From contig NZ_HE978638.1 of NCBI RefSeq assembly GCF_000312105.1, forward strand, positions 426,386 to 490,385: a stretch of 64,000 nucleotides of DNA, given 5' to 3'. Origin of the DNA: Aeromicrobium massiliense JC14. Lineage in GTDB: Bacteria; Actinomycetota; Actinomycetes; Propionibacteriales; Nocardioidaceae. Below, piece by piece: positions 24,909 through 33,063 of this stretch (within the stretch, counting starts at the first letter, position 1; each line of letters begins with the position of its first letter). Both the position numbers and the translations under genes were made by a program. The notes beneath the pieces were generated by a model that saw only the letters and a list, made by a program, of their open reading frames with translations, searched no databases and was not told the DNA's origin.

Positions 24909-27250
24909 CAGTCGCGGGCCATCGCCGCGGCCAGGTGTGCCTGGACGTCCACGTACGCGTCGTCCGCGACGTCGAAGACCACCTTGTGCAGCACGCCGCC
25001 CGTGAAAGGGAACCGTGAGCCGACGTACGCCGAGGAGACCGAGTCCCCGCTGTCGTAGCCGATGCACAGGCCCTCGCCGCACAGCGAGAAGTGACCGAGC
25101 ACCGTGCGGATACGCTGCTCGCCGACCAGCTCGTCGTCGACGTACAGGCGCAACGGCCCGACGCCCTCGCGGTGCGGTCCCGTCTCCTCCTTCACGAACT
25201 CGACACCGAGCACGTGGCGGCCGCTCGTCGGGACCTCCGCCGAGATCCGGTCCTCGGGCGGGATCCCCAGGAAGTTGTAGGCGTAGGTGACCTTGCCGTC
25301 CTTGAGGAACAGGGAGTGCCCGCCGAAGCGCGAGCCGTGCGCGAACACGACGCCCTCCGAGTCAGGCGTGAGCTCGACGTCGGCCAGCACCTTGTACGAG
25401 ACCCCGTGGACGTTCGCCGCGGACCGTTCGGGGATCTCCGAGGTGCCCGGGTAGTACGTGTACTGGCCGCTGGGCGGCACCGGCACGTGGAACTCCATCT
25501 TGATGAACGTCTCGAAGTCCTCGGGATTGCCTAGGATCTGCAGGTCGTTGAGCGGCAGGACGTTGTTCGCCCGGGCCTCCTCGAACCACAGCGCGACGAG
25601 CTCCTCCACCTTCTCGGGGTGCTCGGCGGAGACGTCGTGCGCCTCGGACCGGTCGGTGTCGGTGTGGAACAGCTGCCAGCGGTCGTCGTCGAAGCTGCTG
25701 TGCCCGCTGCCGGGACCGTGCTCGGTGACCGCCTTCCAGCCGTCGTGCCACAGCCCCCGGTTGCCGAACATCTCGTAGTACTGCGTCCGCTTGGCCGTGG
25801 GGGCGTCGCCCTGGTCGAACGAGTACGCCATGGAGACGCCGGACAGCGGGGTCTGCTCCACGCCCTCGAACACGTCGGGGAAGGTGACGCCGCACGCCTC
25901 GAGGATCGTGGGCACGATGTCGGTGCAGTGGTGGTACTGGTCGCGCACCTGGCCGCGGGCGGTGATGCCGGCCGGCCACGAGATGACCAGCGGGTCGCTC
26001 ACCCCGCCCTCGTACGTGTAGCGCTTGAACATCCGGTACGGGGTCGAGAACGCCGCCGCCCACCCGGTCGGGTAGTGACCGTAGGTGTTCGGGCCACCGA
26101 GCTCGTCGACCATCGAGAGGTTCTGCTCGAGGTCGTCGGGGTAGCCGCCGAAGATCTTGCCCTCGTTGACCGAGCCGTTCGGGCTGCCCTCGCCGGACGC
26201 CCCGTTGTCTGCGCAGTACACGACGAGGGTGTTCTCCAGCTGGCCGGACTCCTCGAGGTAGTCGATGATGCGGCCGACCTGGGCGTCGGTGTACTCCGAC
26301 ATCGCGGCGTACACCTCGGCCATCCGGCTGAACATCGCGCGCTCCTTCTCGTCCAGCTCGTCCCAGGGTCGCACCAGGTCGGACTCGCTGAACGTGCCGT
26401 CCGGCATGGGGTTCAGCGGCGTCAGCTCGGTGCCCTCGGGCAGGATGCCGCGCTCGATCATGCGCGGGAGCACCCACTCGCGGTAGGCCTCGTAGCCGTC
26501 GTCGAACACGCCCCGGTACTTGTCGATGTACTCCTGCGGCGCGTGGTGCGGGGCGTGGTTGGCGCCGGGGCAGAACCACAGGTACCAGGGCTTCTCGGGC
26601 TCGGTCTGCTTGGAGTCGCGGATCATCCGCAGCGCCTGGTCGGCCAGGTCCTTGGACAGGTGGTAGCCGTCCTCGGGCAGGTAGGGCTGGTCGACGTAGC
26701 GGTTGTCCTCGGCGAGCGAGGGGAACCAGTTGTTCGTCTCGCCGCCGATGAAGCCGTAGAACCGGTCGAAGCCCTGTCCGAGCGGCCAGCGCTTCTTGGA
26801 GGCGCCGCTCGTCCACTCGTCGATCGGCACGTTGTGGTTCTTGCCGACCCAGAACGTGCTCCAGCCGGCCTCGCGCAGCACCGCCGGCATCGTCGCGTTC
26901 GACGGCGGGATGTGCGAGCTGTAGCCGGGGAACCCAGTGGACGACTCCGAGATGGACGCGAACCCGTTGAGGTGGTGGTTGCGGCCGGTGAGCAGCGTGG
27001 AGCGGGTCGGCGAGCACAGCGCGGTCGTGTGCCACTGCGTGTAGGTGAGGCCGTTCGCGGCGAGCCGCTCCATGGTGGGCATGCTGATTCGGCCTCCATA
27101 GGGCGACCAGGCGGCCTGCCCGGTGTCGTCGTAGAGGACGACGAGCACGTTGGGCGCTCCGGAGGGCGCCTTCTCCGGGAGGAACGCCTCCCAGTCGCCC
27201 TGCGAGTCACGGACGTCGAGCTCGATCCTGCCTTGGAACTCCCGCGTCAT
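24908..27250 (-). CDS. Formylglycine-type arylsulfatase (copy B)
   Basis: 780 residues. ATG 27250 is chosen over ATG 27259 because GGAGGG directly abuts the first ATG and lies at ideal distance from the second. It is a clear paralogue of sulfatase A along its whole length: D-D at 41-42, Cys79 in C-S-P-T-R, G-K-N-H-N-V, N-H-A-P-H-H, C-A-D-N, and the same C-terminal beta domain. No signal peptide, so cytosolic. It is coupled to the FGE gene downstream and divergent from SulP copy 3, sharing box 12. Substrate unknown; large AtsD-like enzymes are often only tested on artificial aryl sulfates. Confidence 0.93.
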   Translation of the reverse strand: MTREFQGRIELDVRDSQGDWEAFLPEKAPSGAPNVLVVLYDDTGQAAWSPYGGRISMPTMERLAANGLTYTQWHTTALCSPTRSTLLTGRNHHLNGFASISESSTGFPGYSSHIPPSNATMPAVLREAGWSTFWVGKNHNVPIDEWTSGASKKRWPLGQGFDRFYGFIGGETNNWFPSLAEDNRYVDQPYLPEDGYHLSKDLADQALRMIRDSKQTEPEKPWYLWFCPGANHAPHHAPQEYIDKYRGVFDDGYEAYREWVLPRMIERGILPEGTELTPLNPMPDGTFSESDLVRPWDELDEKERAMFSRMAEVYAAMSEYTDAQVGRIIDYLEESGQLENTLVVYCADNGASGEGSPNGSVNEGKIFGGYPDDLEQNLSMVDELGGPNTYGHYPTGWAAAFSTPYRMFKRYTYEGGVSDPLVISWPAGITARGQVRDQYHHCTDIVPTILEACGVTFPDVFEGVEQTPLSGVSMAYSFDQGDAPTAKRTQYYEMFGNRGLWHDGWKAVTEHGPGSGHSSFDDDRWQLFHTDTDRSEAHDVSAEHPEKVEELVALWFEEARANNVLPLNDLQILGNPEDFETFIKMEFHVPVPPSGQYTYYPGTSEIPERSAANVHGVSYKVLADVELTPDSEGVVFAHGSRFGGHSLFLKDGKVTYAYNFLGIPPEDRISAEVPTSGRHVLGVEFVKEETGPHREGVGPLRLYVDDELVGEQRIRTVLGHFSLCGEGLCIGYDSGDSVSSAYVGSRFPFTGGVLHKVVFDVADDAYVDVQAHLAAAMARD

Positions 27251-27341
27251 GGCTTCCATCCCTCCGAGGTCGGGCGTCGGGCCGCCCACGGACGGGCGGC
27301 CGACGACGGGACCAATGTGCGGGTCCGGACGAGGGGGAGCC

Positions 27342-27358
27342 TCACCTGAGACGGGTGA
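27342..27358. promoter_or_regulatory. TCACCCG-n3-CGGGTGA box 12, between sulfatase B and SulP copy 3
   Basis: TCACCTG AGA CGGGTGA, 13 of 14 arm positions match. CACATT (27314-27319, minus) and TGGACT (27381-27386, plus) each lie 22 bases away. Confidence 0.65.
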
Positions 27359-27410
27359 GGCTCCGCCCCGGACGCGCAGGTGGACTGGATCACGACGAAG
27401 GGGGGCGCCG

Positions 27411-29051
27411 GTGGCTGACGACAGGCACGCGCGACGCATCCTGCCGACGATGCAGGGCTACCGCCGGGCGTGGCTGCCCGGCGACGTGCTCGCGGGGCTC
27501 GCGGCCGGCACGGTCGTCATCCCGCAGGCGATGGCGTACGCGACGATCGCCGGGCTGCCGGTCGAGGTGGGGCTCTACACGTGCATGGCGCCGATGCTCG
27601 TCTACGCCCTGCTGGGCGGAGCGCGCGCCCTGTCGGTGTCGACCACGTCCACGATCGCCGTGCTGGTCGCCGCGACCGTCGCCGGGCTGCCGGCCGCCGA
27701 CCGGAACGCCCCCGACGAGCTGCTCGGCGCGGCGTTCACGCTGACCTTCCTGGTCGGCGTGGCCCTGCTGGGCATGCGGCTGCTCCGGCTCGGGGCCCTC
27801 GTCGAGGTGATCTCGCCGGCCACCCTCACGGGCATCCGGCTCGGCGTCGGACTCACCGTCGCCGCCAGCCAGCTGCCCAACCTGCTCGGGGTGCCGGCCG
27901 GGGGCTCGGGGAAGGGCTTCTTCACGATGGTCGCCGACGTGGTGGAGAAGCTGCCGGACGCGAGCGCCGCCACGGCCCTCGTGGCGGGCGTGACGCTGGT
28001 CGTGCTGCTGGTGCTGCGCCGGCTCGCGCCGCAGGTTCCCGGCCCGCTCGTCGTCGTCGCCGGCGGCATCGCTCTCGTGCTGCTCTCGGACGTGGAGGAC
28101 CGCGGGGTCGCCCTGGTCGGCGAGGTGCCTCGCGGGCTGCCGTCCGTCTCGTGGCCCGTGCCCGGCGACGTCCCCGGCCTGCTGCCCGGTGCGCTGGCCA
28201 TCGCGTTCATGGCGTTTCTGGAGACCGTGCTCGTGGGACGCACGAACCGCCGCCGCGACGAGCCCGCGATCGACACCGACCAGGAGCTGCTGGCCACCGG
28301 TTGCGCTGCGCTCGCCGGTGGGCTCACGCAGACGTTGCCGCCCGCGGGCGGCTTCTCGCAGTCGGCCGTGAACCTGCGTGTCGGGGCCCGGACCCAGCTC
28401 GCCCAGGTCGTCACGGTGGCCCTGGCGGTCATGGTGGCGCTGCTGCTGGCGCCGCTGCTGGCCGACCTGCCGGAGGCGGTGCTCGCCGCGATGGTCCTGG
28501 TCGCCGTCCTGGGGCTGCTCGACCCCGTGGAGCTGCGGCGGTACGCCCGGGTCGACCGGGCCGAGCTCGTCGTCGCGCTGGTGGTGGCCGCGCTGGGCCT
28601 GGTCGGCGGGATGCTGCTGGCGGTGGCCGTCGGCGTGGCGCTGACCCTCGTGCTGGTGGTCCGTGCCGTCAACCAGCCGCAGGTGGGGATCGTCGGGACG
28701 GCCGACGACGGGTCGCTGCGGCTGCGCATGCTGGGCGGGGTGTACGCCGGCAACGCCCGGCCGACCGGCGACGCGATCGTCCGCCTGGCCGCGGACGCCG
28801 CTCCGCCGCCGGTGACGGTCACCCTGGACATGGCGCTCGTGCCGCGCGCGACCGTCCCGCTGCTGGACATGCTCCGGGCCGCCCACGACGACCTCGACGG
28901 GTCGGGCACGAGCCTGCGGCTGGACGACGTGCAACCCGCCGTCCTGGCGGCGCTGGTCGGCGAGCGGTGGTGGAACGACCGGGAGCCCGGCCCGTCGGTC
29001 GGTGGCCCCCCGGCCGGCCCGGAGCCGGAGCCTGAGGCGCCGCGCGGCTGA
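27411..29051 (+). CDS. SulP family anion transporter (copy 3)
   Basis: 546 residues from GTG 27411, with AAGGGGGG upstream; the open frame continues upstream but runs antisense to sulfatase B. The SulP start D-V-L-A-G-L-A-A-G-T-V-V-I-P-Q-A-M-A-Y-A is followed by about 10-12 helices. The C-terminal STAS-like part (about 415-520) is short and has lost the usual D-x-S-x-V-D loop, keeping only V-T-L-D-M-A-L-V. Substrate unknown. It ends one base from the convergent AI-2E gene (TGACTCA, the two stops facing each other), so no terminator separates them. Confidence 0.88.
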   Translation: MADDRHARRILPTMQGYRRAWLPGDVLAGLAAGTVVIPQAMAYATIAGLPVEVGLYTCMAPMLVYALLGGARALSVSTTSTIAVLVAATVAGLPAADRNAPDELLGAAFTLTFLVGVALLGMRLLRLGALVEVISPATLTGIRLGVGLTVAASQLPNLLGVPAGGSGKGFFTMVADVVEKLPDASAATALVAGVTLVVLLVLRRLAPQVPGPLVVVAGGIALVLLSDVEDRGVALVGEVPRGLPSVSWPVPGDVPGLLPGALAIAFMAFLETVLVGRTNRRRDEPAIDTDQELLATGCAALAGGLTQTLPPAGGFSQSAVNLRVGARTQLAQVVTVALAVMVALLLAPLLADLPEAVLAAMVLVAVLGLLDPVELRRYARVDRAELVVALVVAALGLVGGMLLAVAVGVALTLVLVVRAVNQPQVGIVGTADDGSLRLRMLGGVYAGNARPTGDAIVRLAADAAPPPVTVTLDMALVPRATVPLLDMLRAAHDDLDGSGTSLRLDDVQPAVLAALVGERWWNDREPGPSVGGPPAGPEPEPEAPRG

Positions 29052-29052
29052 C

Positions 29053-30138
29053 TCAGTCCGGCGCGGGCGACGCGACCGGGTCGTCGGCCTTGTTGGCGAT
29101 GAGCGGACGCAGCCAGCGGGTCTCGTCGTCGGCGTCCACGAGCAGCGCCTTCACCAGCAGCGTCAGCGGGACGGCCATGATCGCGCCGACCGGACCGATG
29201 ATCCAGGACCAGAACACCAGGGAGACGAACGTGAGCGTGGTCGACAGCCCGACCGCGTCGCCCACCACCTTGGGCTGGATGCCGGACTGGATGATGAGGT
29301 TCAGCACGCAGTAGACGGCGATGACGGCGAGCATGAGGCCCGGCCCGGAGTCGAGCAGCGCCAGCAGGGCCGGCGGCACCAGACCGATCACGAAGCCGAT
29401 GTTGGGGATGTAGTTGGTCAGGAAGGCGAGCAGCCCCCACAGCAGCGGGACCGGCACGTCCATCAGGTACAGCGCGATCGTGTCCAGGATCGCGACGACG
29501 AGGCCGAAGACGGTCGAGACGAGCAGGTAGCGACGGGTCCCGGAGGCGAAGTGGCCCAGGGCGCCGACGAGGGACGGACGGTCGGCCCGCGCGGTGTGGA
29601 GCTGGGCCGGGAACGAGCGTCCGTCCACGGTCAGGAACAGGCACAGCGCGAGCAGGAACACCAGGGACGACGCGAGGCCCGCGACGCCCGACAGCGTCGA
29701 CCCGACCACGCCGGCGAGCCGAGCGAGGTCGAACGAGTCGACCAGGCGCTGGACGTCGTCGGGATGCACGCCGAGGTCGTGCAACCACCGGGTCGCGTCC
29801 TCCACGGTGGCGACGAAGTCGTCCTCGTAGGCCGGCAGCAGGGTGGCGAACCGCGCGATGGCCACGACGATCGCCGCAGCGATGCCCACCACCAGCAGGT
29901 ACACGCTGAGGATGCACAGGGTCGAGGCGAGCCAGCCGGGCATCCGGCGCTCGAGCCACAGCCGCAACGGGTGCACGACGATGGCCAGCACCAGGGCCAG
30001 GAACAGTGGACCGAGGATCCCGCGGGCCGACTGGACGCCGGCCGCGGTGATGACGGCGGCCGCGGCGCCGACCAGCAGCACGACGGACCGGGGGAGCGCG
30101 ACGCTCGACCGCGGCGACGGGGTGGGCGCGTGGGTCAC
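29053..30138 (-). CDS. AI-2E family transporter-like membrane protein
   Basis: 361 residues from GTG 30138. No ribosome site; GACGAT (30145-30150, minus) ends six bases before the start, so the mRNA is probably leaderless. About eight helices; the hallmark region Y-I-P-N-I-G-F-V-I-G-L-V-P-P-A-L-L-A-L and the I-Q-P-K-V-V-G-D-A-V-G-L segment identify the family (PerM/TqsA/YdiK). Most members are exporters or sodium-proton antiporters; autoinducer-2 export is proven for few, so no cargo is claimed. A perfect box (13) lies 35 bases upstream of the start. Last gene of the island. Confidence 0.88.
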   Translation of the reverse strand: MTHAPTPSPRSSVALPRSVVLLVGAAAAVITAAGVQSARGILGPLFLALVLAIVVHPLRLWLERRMPGWLASTLCILSVYLLVVGIAAAIVVAIARFATLLPAYEDDFVATVEDATRWLHDLGVHPDDVQRLVDSFDLARLAGVVGSTLSGVAGLASSLVFLLALCLFLTVDGRSFPAQLHTARADRPSLVGALGHFASGTRRYLLVSTVFGLVVAILDTIALYLMDVPVPLLWGLLAFLTNYIPNIGFVIGLVPPALLALLDSGPGLMLAVIAVYCVLNLIIQSGIQPKVVGDAVGLSTTLTFVSLVFWSWIIGPVGAIMAVPLTLLVKALLVDADDETRWLRPLIANKADDPVASPAPD

Positions 30139-30172
30139 ACGACGATCGTCGGCGACGTCCGCCGAGCCCTGG

Positions 30173-30189
30173 TCACCCGCGTCGGGTGA
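30173..30189. promoter_or_regulatory. TCACCCG-n3-CGGGTGA box 13, upstream of AI-2E gene
   Basis: TCACCCG CGT CGGGTGA, a perfect palindrome. GACGAT (30145-30150, minus) is 22 bases downstream. It is the last copy seen in the window. Confidence 0.7.
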
Positions 30190-30217
30190 AGCGTGCGGCC
30201 CGCGCTGCCAACACGAC

Positions 30218-30258
30218 GCAGCAGCCCCCGCCCGGACGGACCGGGCGGGGGCTGCTGC
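30218..30258 (-). terminator. Hairpin downstream of glnA
   Basis: Perfect 18-bp stem (30218-30235 with 30241-30258) and a 5-base loop, 35 bases after the glnA stop. No T-run, as is common in high-GC actinobacteria. Confidence 0.75.
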
Positions 30259-30293
30259 CTGCGGGCGAGTGCCGACCTCAGCCGGCGTCCCGA

Positions 30294-31715
30294 TCAGATG
30301 TCGTAGTACAGCTCGAACTCGTGCGGGTGCGGGCGCAGCTGGACGGGGAGGATCTCCTCGTTGCGCTTGTAGTCGATCCACGTCTCGATCAGGTCGGGCG
30401 TGAAGACGCCGCCCTGGAGGAGGAACTCGTGGTCGGCCTCGAGCGCGTCCAGCACCGCGTTGAGGGAGGTGGGCGTCATGTCGATCGCCTCGTACTCCTC
30501 CGGCGGCAGCTCGTAGATGTTCTTGTCGATCGGGGCGGCGGGCTCGATCTTGTTCTTGATGCCGTCCAGGCCGGCCATGAGCAGCGCGGCGAAGGCCAGG
30601 TACGGGTTGGCCGACGGGTCGGGGCAGCGGAACTCGATGCGCTTGGCCTTCGGGTTCGAGCCGGTGATCGGGATGCGGACGCAGGCCGAGCGGTTGCGCG
30701 CGGAGTAGACGAGCGCGATCGGCGCCTCGAAGCCCGGCACCAGGCGGTGGTAGGAGTTCACCGTCGGGTTGGTGAACGCCAGCAGCGCGGGGGCGTGCTT
30801 CAGGATGCCGCCGACGTACCAGCGCGCCATGTCCGAGAGTCCGCCGTAGCCGGCCTCGTCGTAGAAGAGCGGCGAGCCGTCCTGCCAGATCGACTGGTGG
30901 ACGTGCATGCCCGAGCCGTTGTCGCCGAAGATCGGCTTCGGCATGAAGGTCACGGTCTTGTCCGCGGCCCACGCCGTGTTGCGGATGACGTACTTGAACT
31001 TCATGACGTCGTCGGCCGACTTCAGCAGCGTGTCGAAGTTGTAGTTGATCTCGGCCTGGCCGGCGGTGCCCACCTCGTGGTGGCCGCGCTCGACGGTGAG
31101 GCCCACGTTCTCGAGGTTGCTCATCATGTCGTCGCGCAGGTCGGCGAAGTGGTCGGTCGGCGTGACCGGGAAGTAGCCGCCCTTGTAGCGGACCTTGTAG
31201 CCGCGGTTGTCGGCGATCTCGTCACCGGTGGCCCAGGCGCCGGCGGACGACTGGATCTCGTAGAACGAGCGGTTCGCGCTGGTCTCGAACTTCACCCGGT
31301 CGAAGATGTAGAACTCGGCCTCGGGGGCGAAGTACGCGGTGTCGCCGATGCCGGTCGTGGCCAGGTACGCCTCGGCCTTGCGGGCGACGTTGCGCGGGTC
31401 GCGCGAGTAGGCCTCGCCGGTGATCGGGTCGTGGACGAAGAAGTCCATCGCGATCGTCTTGTGCGCGCGGAACGGGTCGACGTACGCCGTCTTCGGGTCC
31501 GGGAACAGCGCCATGTCGGACTGGTCGATGCTCTGGAAGCCACGGACCGAGGAGCCGTCGAAGGCCAGGCCGTTCTCGAACACGCCCTGGTCGAAGGACG
31601 AGACCGGCACCGTGAAGTGCTGCTGGATGCCCGGCAGGTCGGTGAACCGGACGTCGATGAACTCGACACCCTCGTCCTTGATGAACTTGAACAGCTCGTC
31701 GGCGTTGCCGAACAT
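30294..31715 (-). CDS. glnA: Glutamine synthetase type I (beta subtype)
   Basis: 473 residues from ATG 31715, with GAGGAGG upstream. It makes glutamine from glutamate, ammonia and ATP as a cytosolic dodecamer. Seen: the N-terminal D-V-R-F-T-D-L-P-G beta-grasp, metal residues in A-P-E-A-E-F-Y, the ATP segment [20 protein letters not shown], and [10 protein letters not shown], the tyrosine adenylylated by GlnE in the beta subtype. Its place beyond RDD, DUF4191 and lipA matches glnA1 of mycobacteria. Control is visible: a four-element GlnR box at 31819-31856 overlaps the -35 region of a TAGGTT -10 (31803-31808). Confidence 0.98.
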   Translation of the reverse strand: MFGNADELFKFIKDEGVEFIDVRFTDLPGIQQHFTVPVSSFDQGVFENGLAFDGSSVRGFQSIDQSDMALFPDPKTAYVDPFRAHKTIAMDFFVHDPITGEAYSRDPRNVARKAEAYLATTGIGDTAYFAPEAEFYIFDRVKFETSANRSFYEIQSSAGAWATGDEIADNRGYKVRYKGGYFPVTPTDHFADLRDDMMSNLENVGLTVERGHHEVGTAGQAEINYNFDTLLKSADDVMKFKYVIRNTAWAADKTVTFMPKPIFGDNGSGMHVHQSIWQDGSPLFYDEAGYGGLSDMARWYVGGILKHAPALLAFTNPTVNSYHRLVPGFEAPIALVYSARNRSACVRIPITGSNPKAKRIEFRCPDPSANPYLAFAALLMAGLDGIKNKIEPAAPIDKNIYELPPEEYEAIDMTPTSLNAVLDALEADHEFLLQGGVFTPDLIETWIDYKRNEEILPVQLRPHPHEFELYYDI

Positions 31716-31802
31716 GTGGCCTCCTCAGCCTGGCCGCCCGGGGAGCGGCCTGTCGTGCTTTGTTGGGCTTCTGCGGTGCGAGTCATCGCACCCTCGCCGT
31801 CG

Positions 31803-31808
31803 AACCTA
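31803..31808 (-). promoter_or_regulatory. glnA -10 element
   Basis: TAGGTT on the minus strand, ten bases downstream of the GlnR box; predicts a leader of about 80 bases. Confidence 0.5.
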
Positions 31809-31818
31809 ACGGGAGGCA

Positions 31819-31856
31819 GTTTCTCGACCGTCACCGCATTGTTTCGGGCATGTTAC
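31819..31856 (-). promoter_or_regulatory. GlnR box upstream of glnA
   Basis: On the minus strand: GTAAC (31852-31856), n6, GAAAC (31841-31845), n6, GTGAC (31830-31834), n6, GAAAC (31819-31823). This is exactly the published a-site/b-site pattern gTnAC-n6-GaAAC repeated twice with an 11-bp period. Confidence 0.88.
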
Positions 31857-31900
31857 GGGCGTCGCGGGGATGCTGCGAGCCGGTTTCGCGGGGCGCTGGC

Positions 31901-31906
31901 TAGGCT
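31901..31906 (+). promoter_or_regulatory. -10 element for leaderless RDD gene
   Basis: TAGGCT, six bases before the GTG at 31913. Confidence 0.6.
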
Positions 31907-31912
31907 CGCGGC

Positions 31913-32275
31913 GTGGAGAATGCTGGCTGGCCGCGTCGCGTGGGTGCCCTGTTCGTCGACTGGATGATCGCCTGGGCGACCACCCTGCTCATCACCGGGG
32001 CGAGCTACGGCGACGCCCCGGACGAGATGCCGTTCTGGCTGCCGATCTTCGTCTTCTGGGTCGAGGTGACCCTCGTGACGTCCCTCCTGGGCATGTCGAT
32101 CGGCAAGCGCCTGTTCGGCATCCGCGTCGCCGGCTACGACGGGCAGCCGATCGGCCCGGCCGGGGCCGCGATCCGCACCGCGCTGCTGTGCCTGGTCGTC
32201 CCGGCCCTGCTGGTCACCGATCGCCAGCGCGGCCTGCACGACGTCGCCGCGAAGTCCATCGTCGTCAAGGCCTGA
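31913..32275 (+). CDS. RDD family membrane protein
   Basis: 120 residues from GTG 31913; TAGGCT six bases upstream implies a leaderless mRNA. Three hydrophobic segments (about 10-30, 42-62, 82-102). The family Arg and Asp are in P-R-R-V-G-A-L-F-V-D-W and the second motif in S-I-G-K-R-L-F-G-I-R-V. Function unknown; some RDD proteins affect sodium export. In mycobacteria the equivalent gene lies between the DUF4191 gene and glnA1 in the same direction; here it is turned round, facing the DUF4191 gene. Confidence 0.88.
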   Translation: MENAGWPRRVGALFVDWMIAWATTLLITGASYGDAPDEMPFWLPIFVFWVEVTLVTSLLGMSIGKRLFGIRVAGYDGQPIGPAGAAIRTALLCLVVPALLVTDRQRGLHDVAAKSIVVKA

Positions 32276-32285
32276 GCCGGACGCA

Positions 32286-32322
32286 CGAAGGCCCGCCTCC
32301 CGGTGAGGGAGGCGGGCCTTCG
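32286..32322. terminator. Bidirectional terminator between RDD and DUF4191 genes
   Basis: Perfect 16-bp stem (32286-32301 with 32307-32322), 5-base loop, between two convergent genes. Confidence 0.85.
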
Positions 32323-32338
32323 TCTGCGTCGGGGTGGG

Positions 32339-33046
32339 TCAGCCGCGCATGGACTTGCGGTGGCCCTTCATGCTCGTGGGCACCGGGCCGCGCGGCATGG
32401 GCGCCGGCGGGCGCATGGCGTCGAGCGCCTTCGTGCGCGAGACGACCTCGGTGACCTGCGCCGGCTTGATCGCCTTCTTCATCTTGCGCACGTGCTTGAC
32501 CAGCTTGGTGACCGGCACCTGGCCCTCGCCGCGGCCGACGACGACCTCGTGGATCGGGACGTCGGCACCGACGATGCGGGCGTGCTTCTTGCGCTCGGCC
32601 GACAGCAGGCCGCGGACGCCGCCGGGGGAGCCCTCGCCGACCAGAATGACGCCGGGACGACCCACGACGCGGTGGACGACGTCCTGCTGGCGGTTGAACG
32701 CGACGGCCGGCTTGGTGACCCAGCCGCGACGCAGCATGGTCAGGACGCTGGCACCGGCGCCGATCTGTCCCTCGACCTGGGCGTAGGCGGCCTTCTCGGC
32801 GCGCTTGCCGAAGATGATGAGGGCACCCAGCGTGCCGCCGAACAGGGCCAGCACGACGCTGATGACGATGCCGAGCCAGCCGGTGCCGAAGATCCACAGG
32901 CCGAGGCCCACGAACAGGCCGCCGACCACGAGGAAGGCGAGCAGCATGTACAGCGGCAGCGCACGGTCGGTGCGACGCGTCATGGTGAACGCCTGACGCA
33001 TCTGGGCGATGCGGCCGGCGGGGACTTCGGGCTGGGCAGCAGACAT
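32339..33046 (-). CDS. DUF4191 family membrane protein
   Basis: 235 residues from ATG 33046. Two membrane helices (about 31-50 and 55-78) are followed by a basic soluble domain (G-W-V-T-K-P-A-V-A-F-N-R-Q-Q-D, V-G-R-P-G-V-I-L-V-G-E-G) ending in a Lys/Arg-rich tail. Function unknown, but the gene sits beside lipA in most actinobacteria. A TAGACT -10 (33054-33059, minus) in the 17-base gap after lipA lies seven bases before the ATG, so it has its own leaderless promoter as well as possible read-through from lipA. Confidence 0.9.
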   Translation of the reverse strand: MSAAQPEVPAGRIAQMRQAFTMTRRTDRALPLYMLLAFLVVGGLFVGLGLWIFGTGWLGIVISVVLALFGGTLGALIIFGKRAEKAAYAQVEGQIGAGASVLTMLRRGWVTKPAVAFNRQQDVVHRVVGRPGVILVGEGSPGGVRGLLSAERKKHARIVGADVPIHEVVVGRGEGQVPVTKLVKHVRKMKKAIKPAQVTEVVSRTKALDAMRPPAPMPRGPVPTSMKGHRKSMRG

Positions 33047-33053
33047 GCGGCCC

Positions 33054-33059
33054 AGTCTA
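33054..33059 (-). promoter_or_regulatory. -10 element for leaderless DUF4191 gene
   Basis: TAGACT on the minus strand, seven bases before ATG 33046. Confidence 0.6.
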
Positions 33060-33063
33060 GTCG

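Noticed and set aside
2227-30189. Reading the island palindrome as a DosR box
   Set aside because: DosR sites are GGGAC-n4-GTCCC-like; the arms here are TCACCCG/CGGGTGA with a 3-base centre and do not match.
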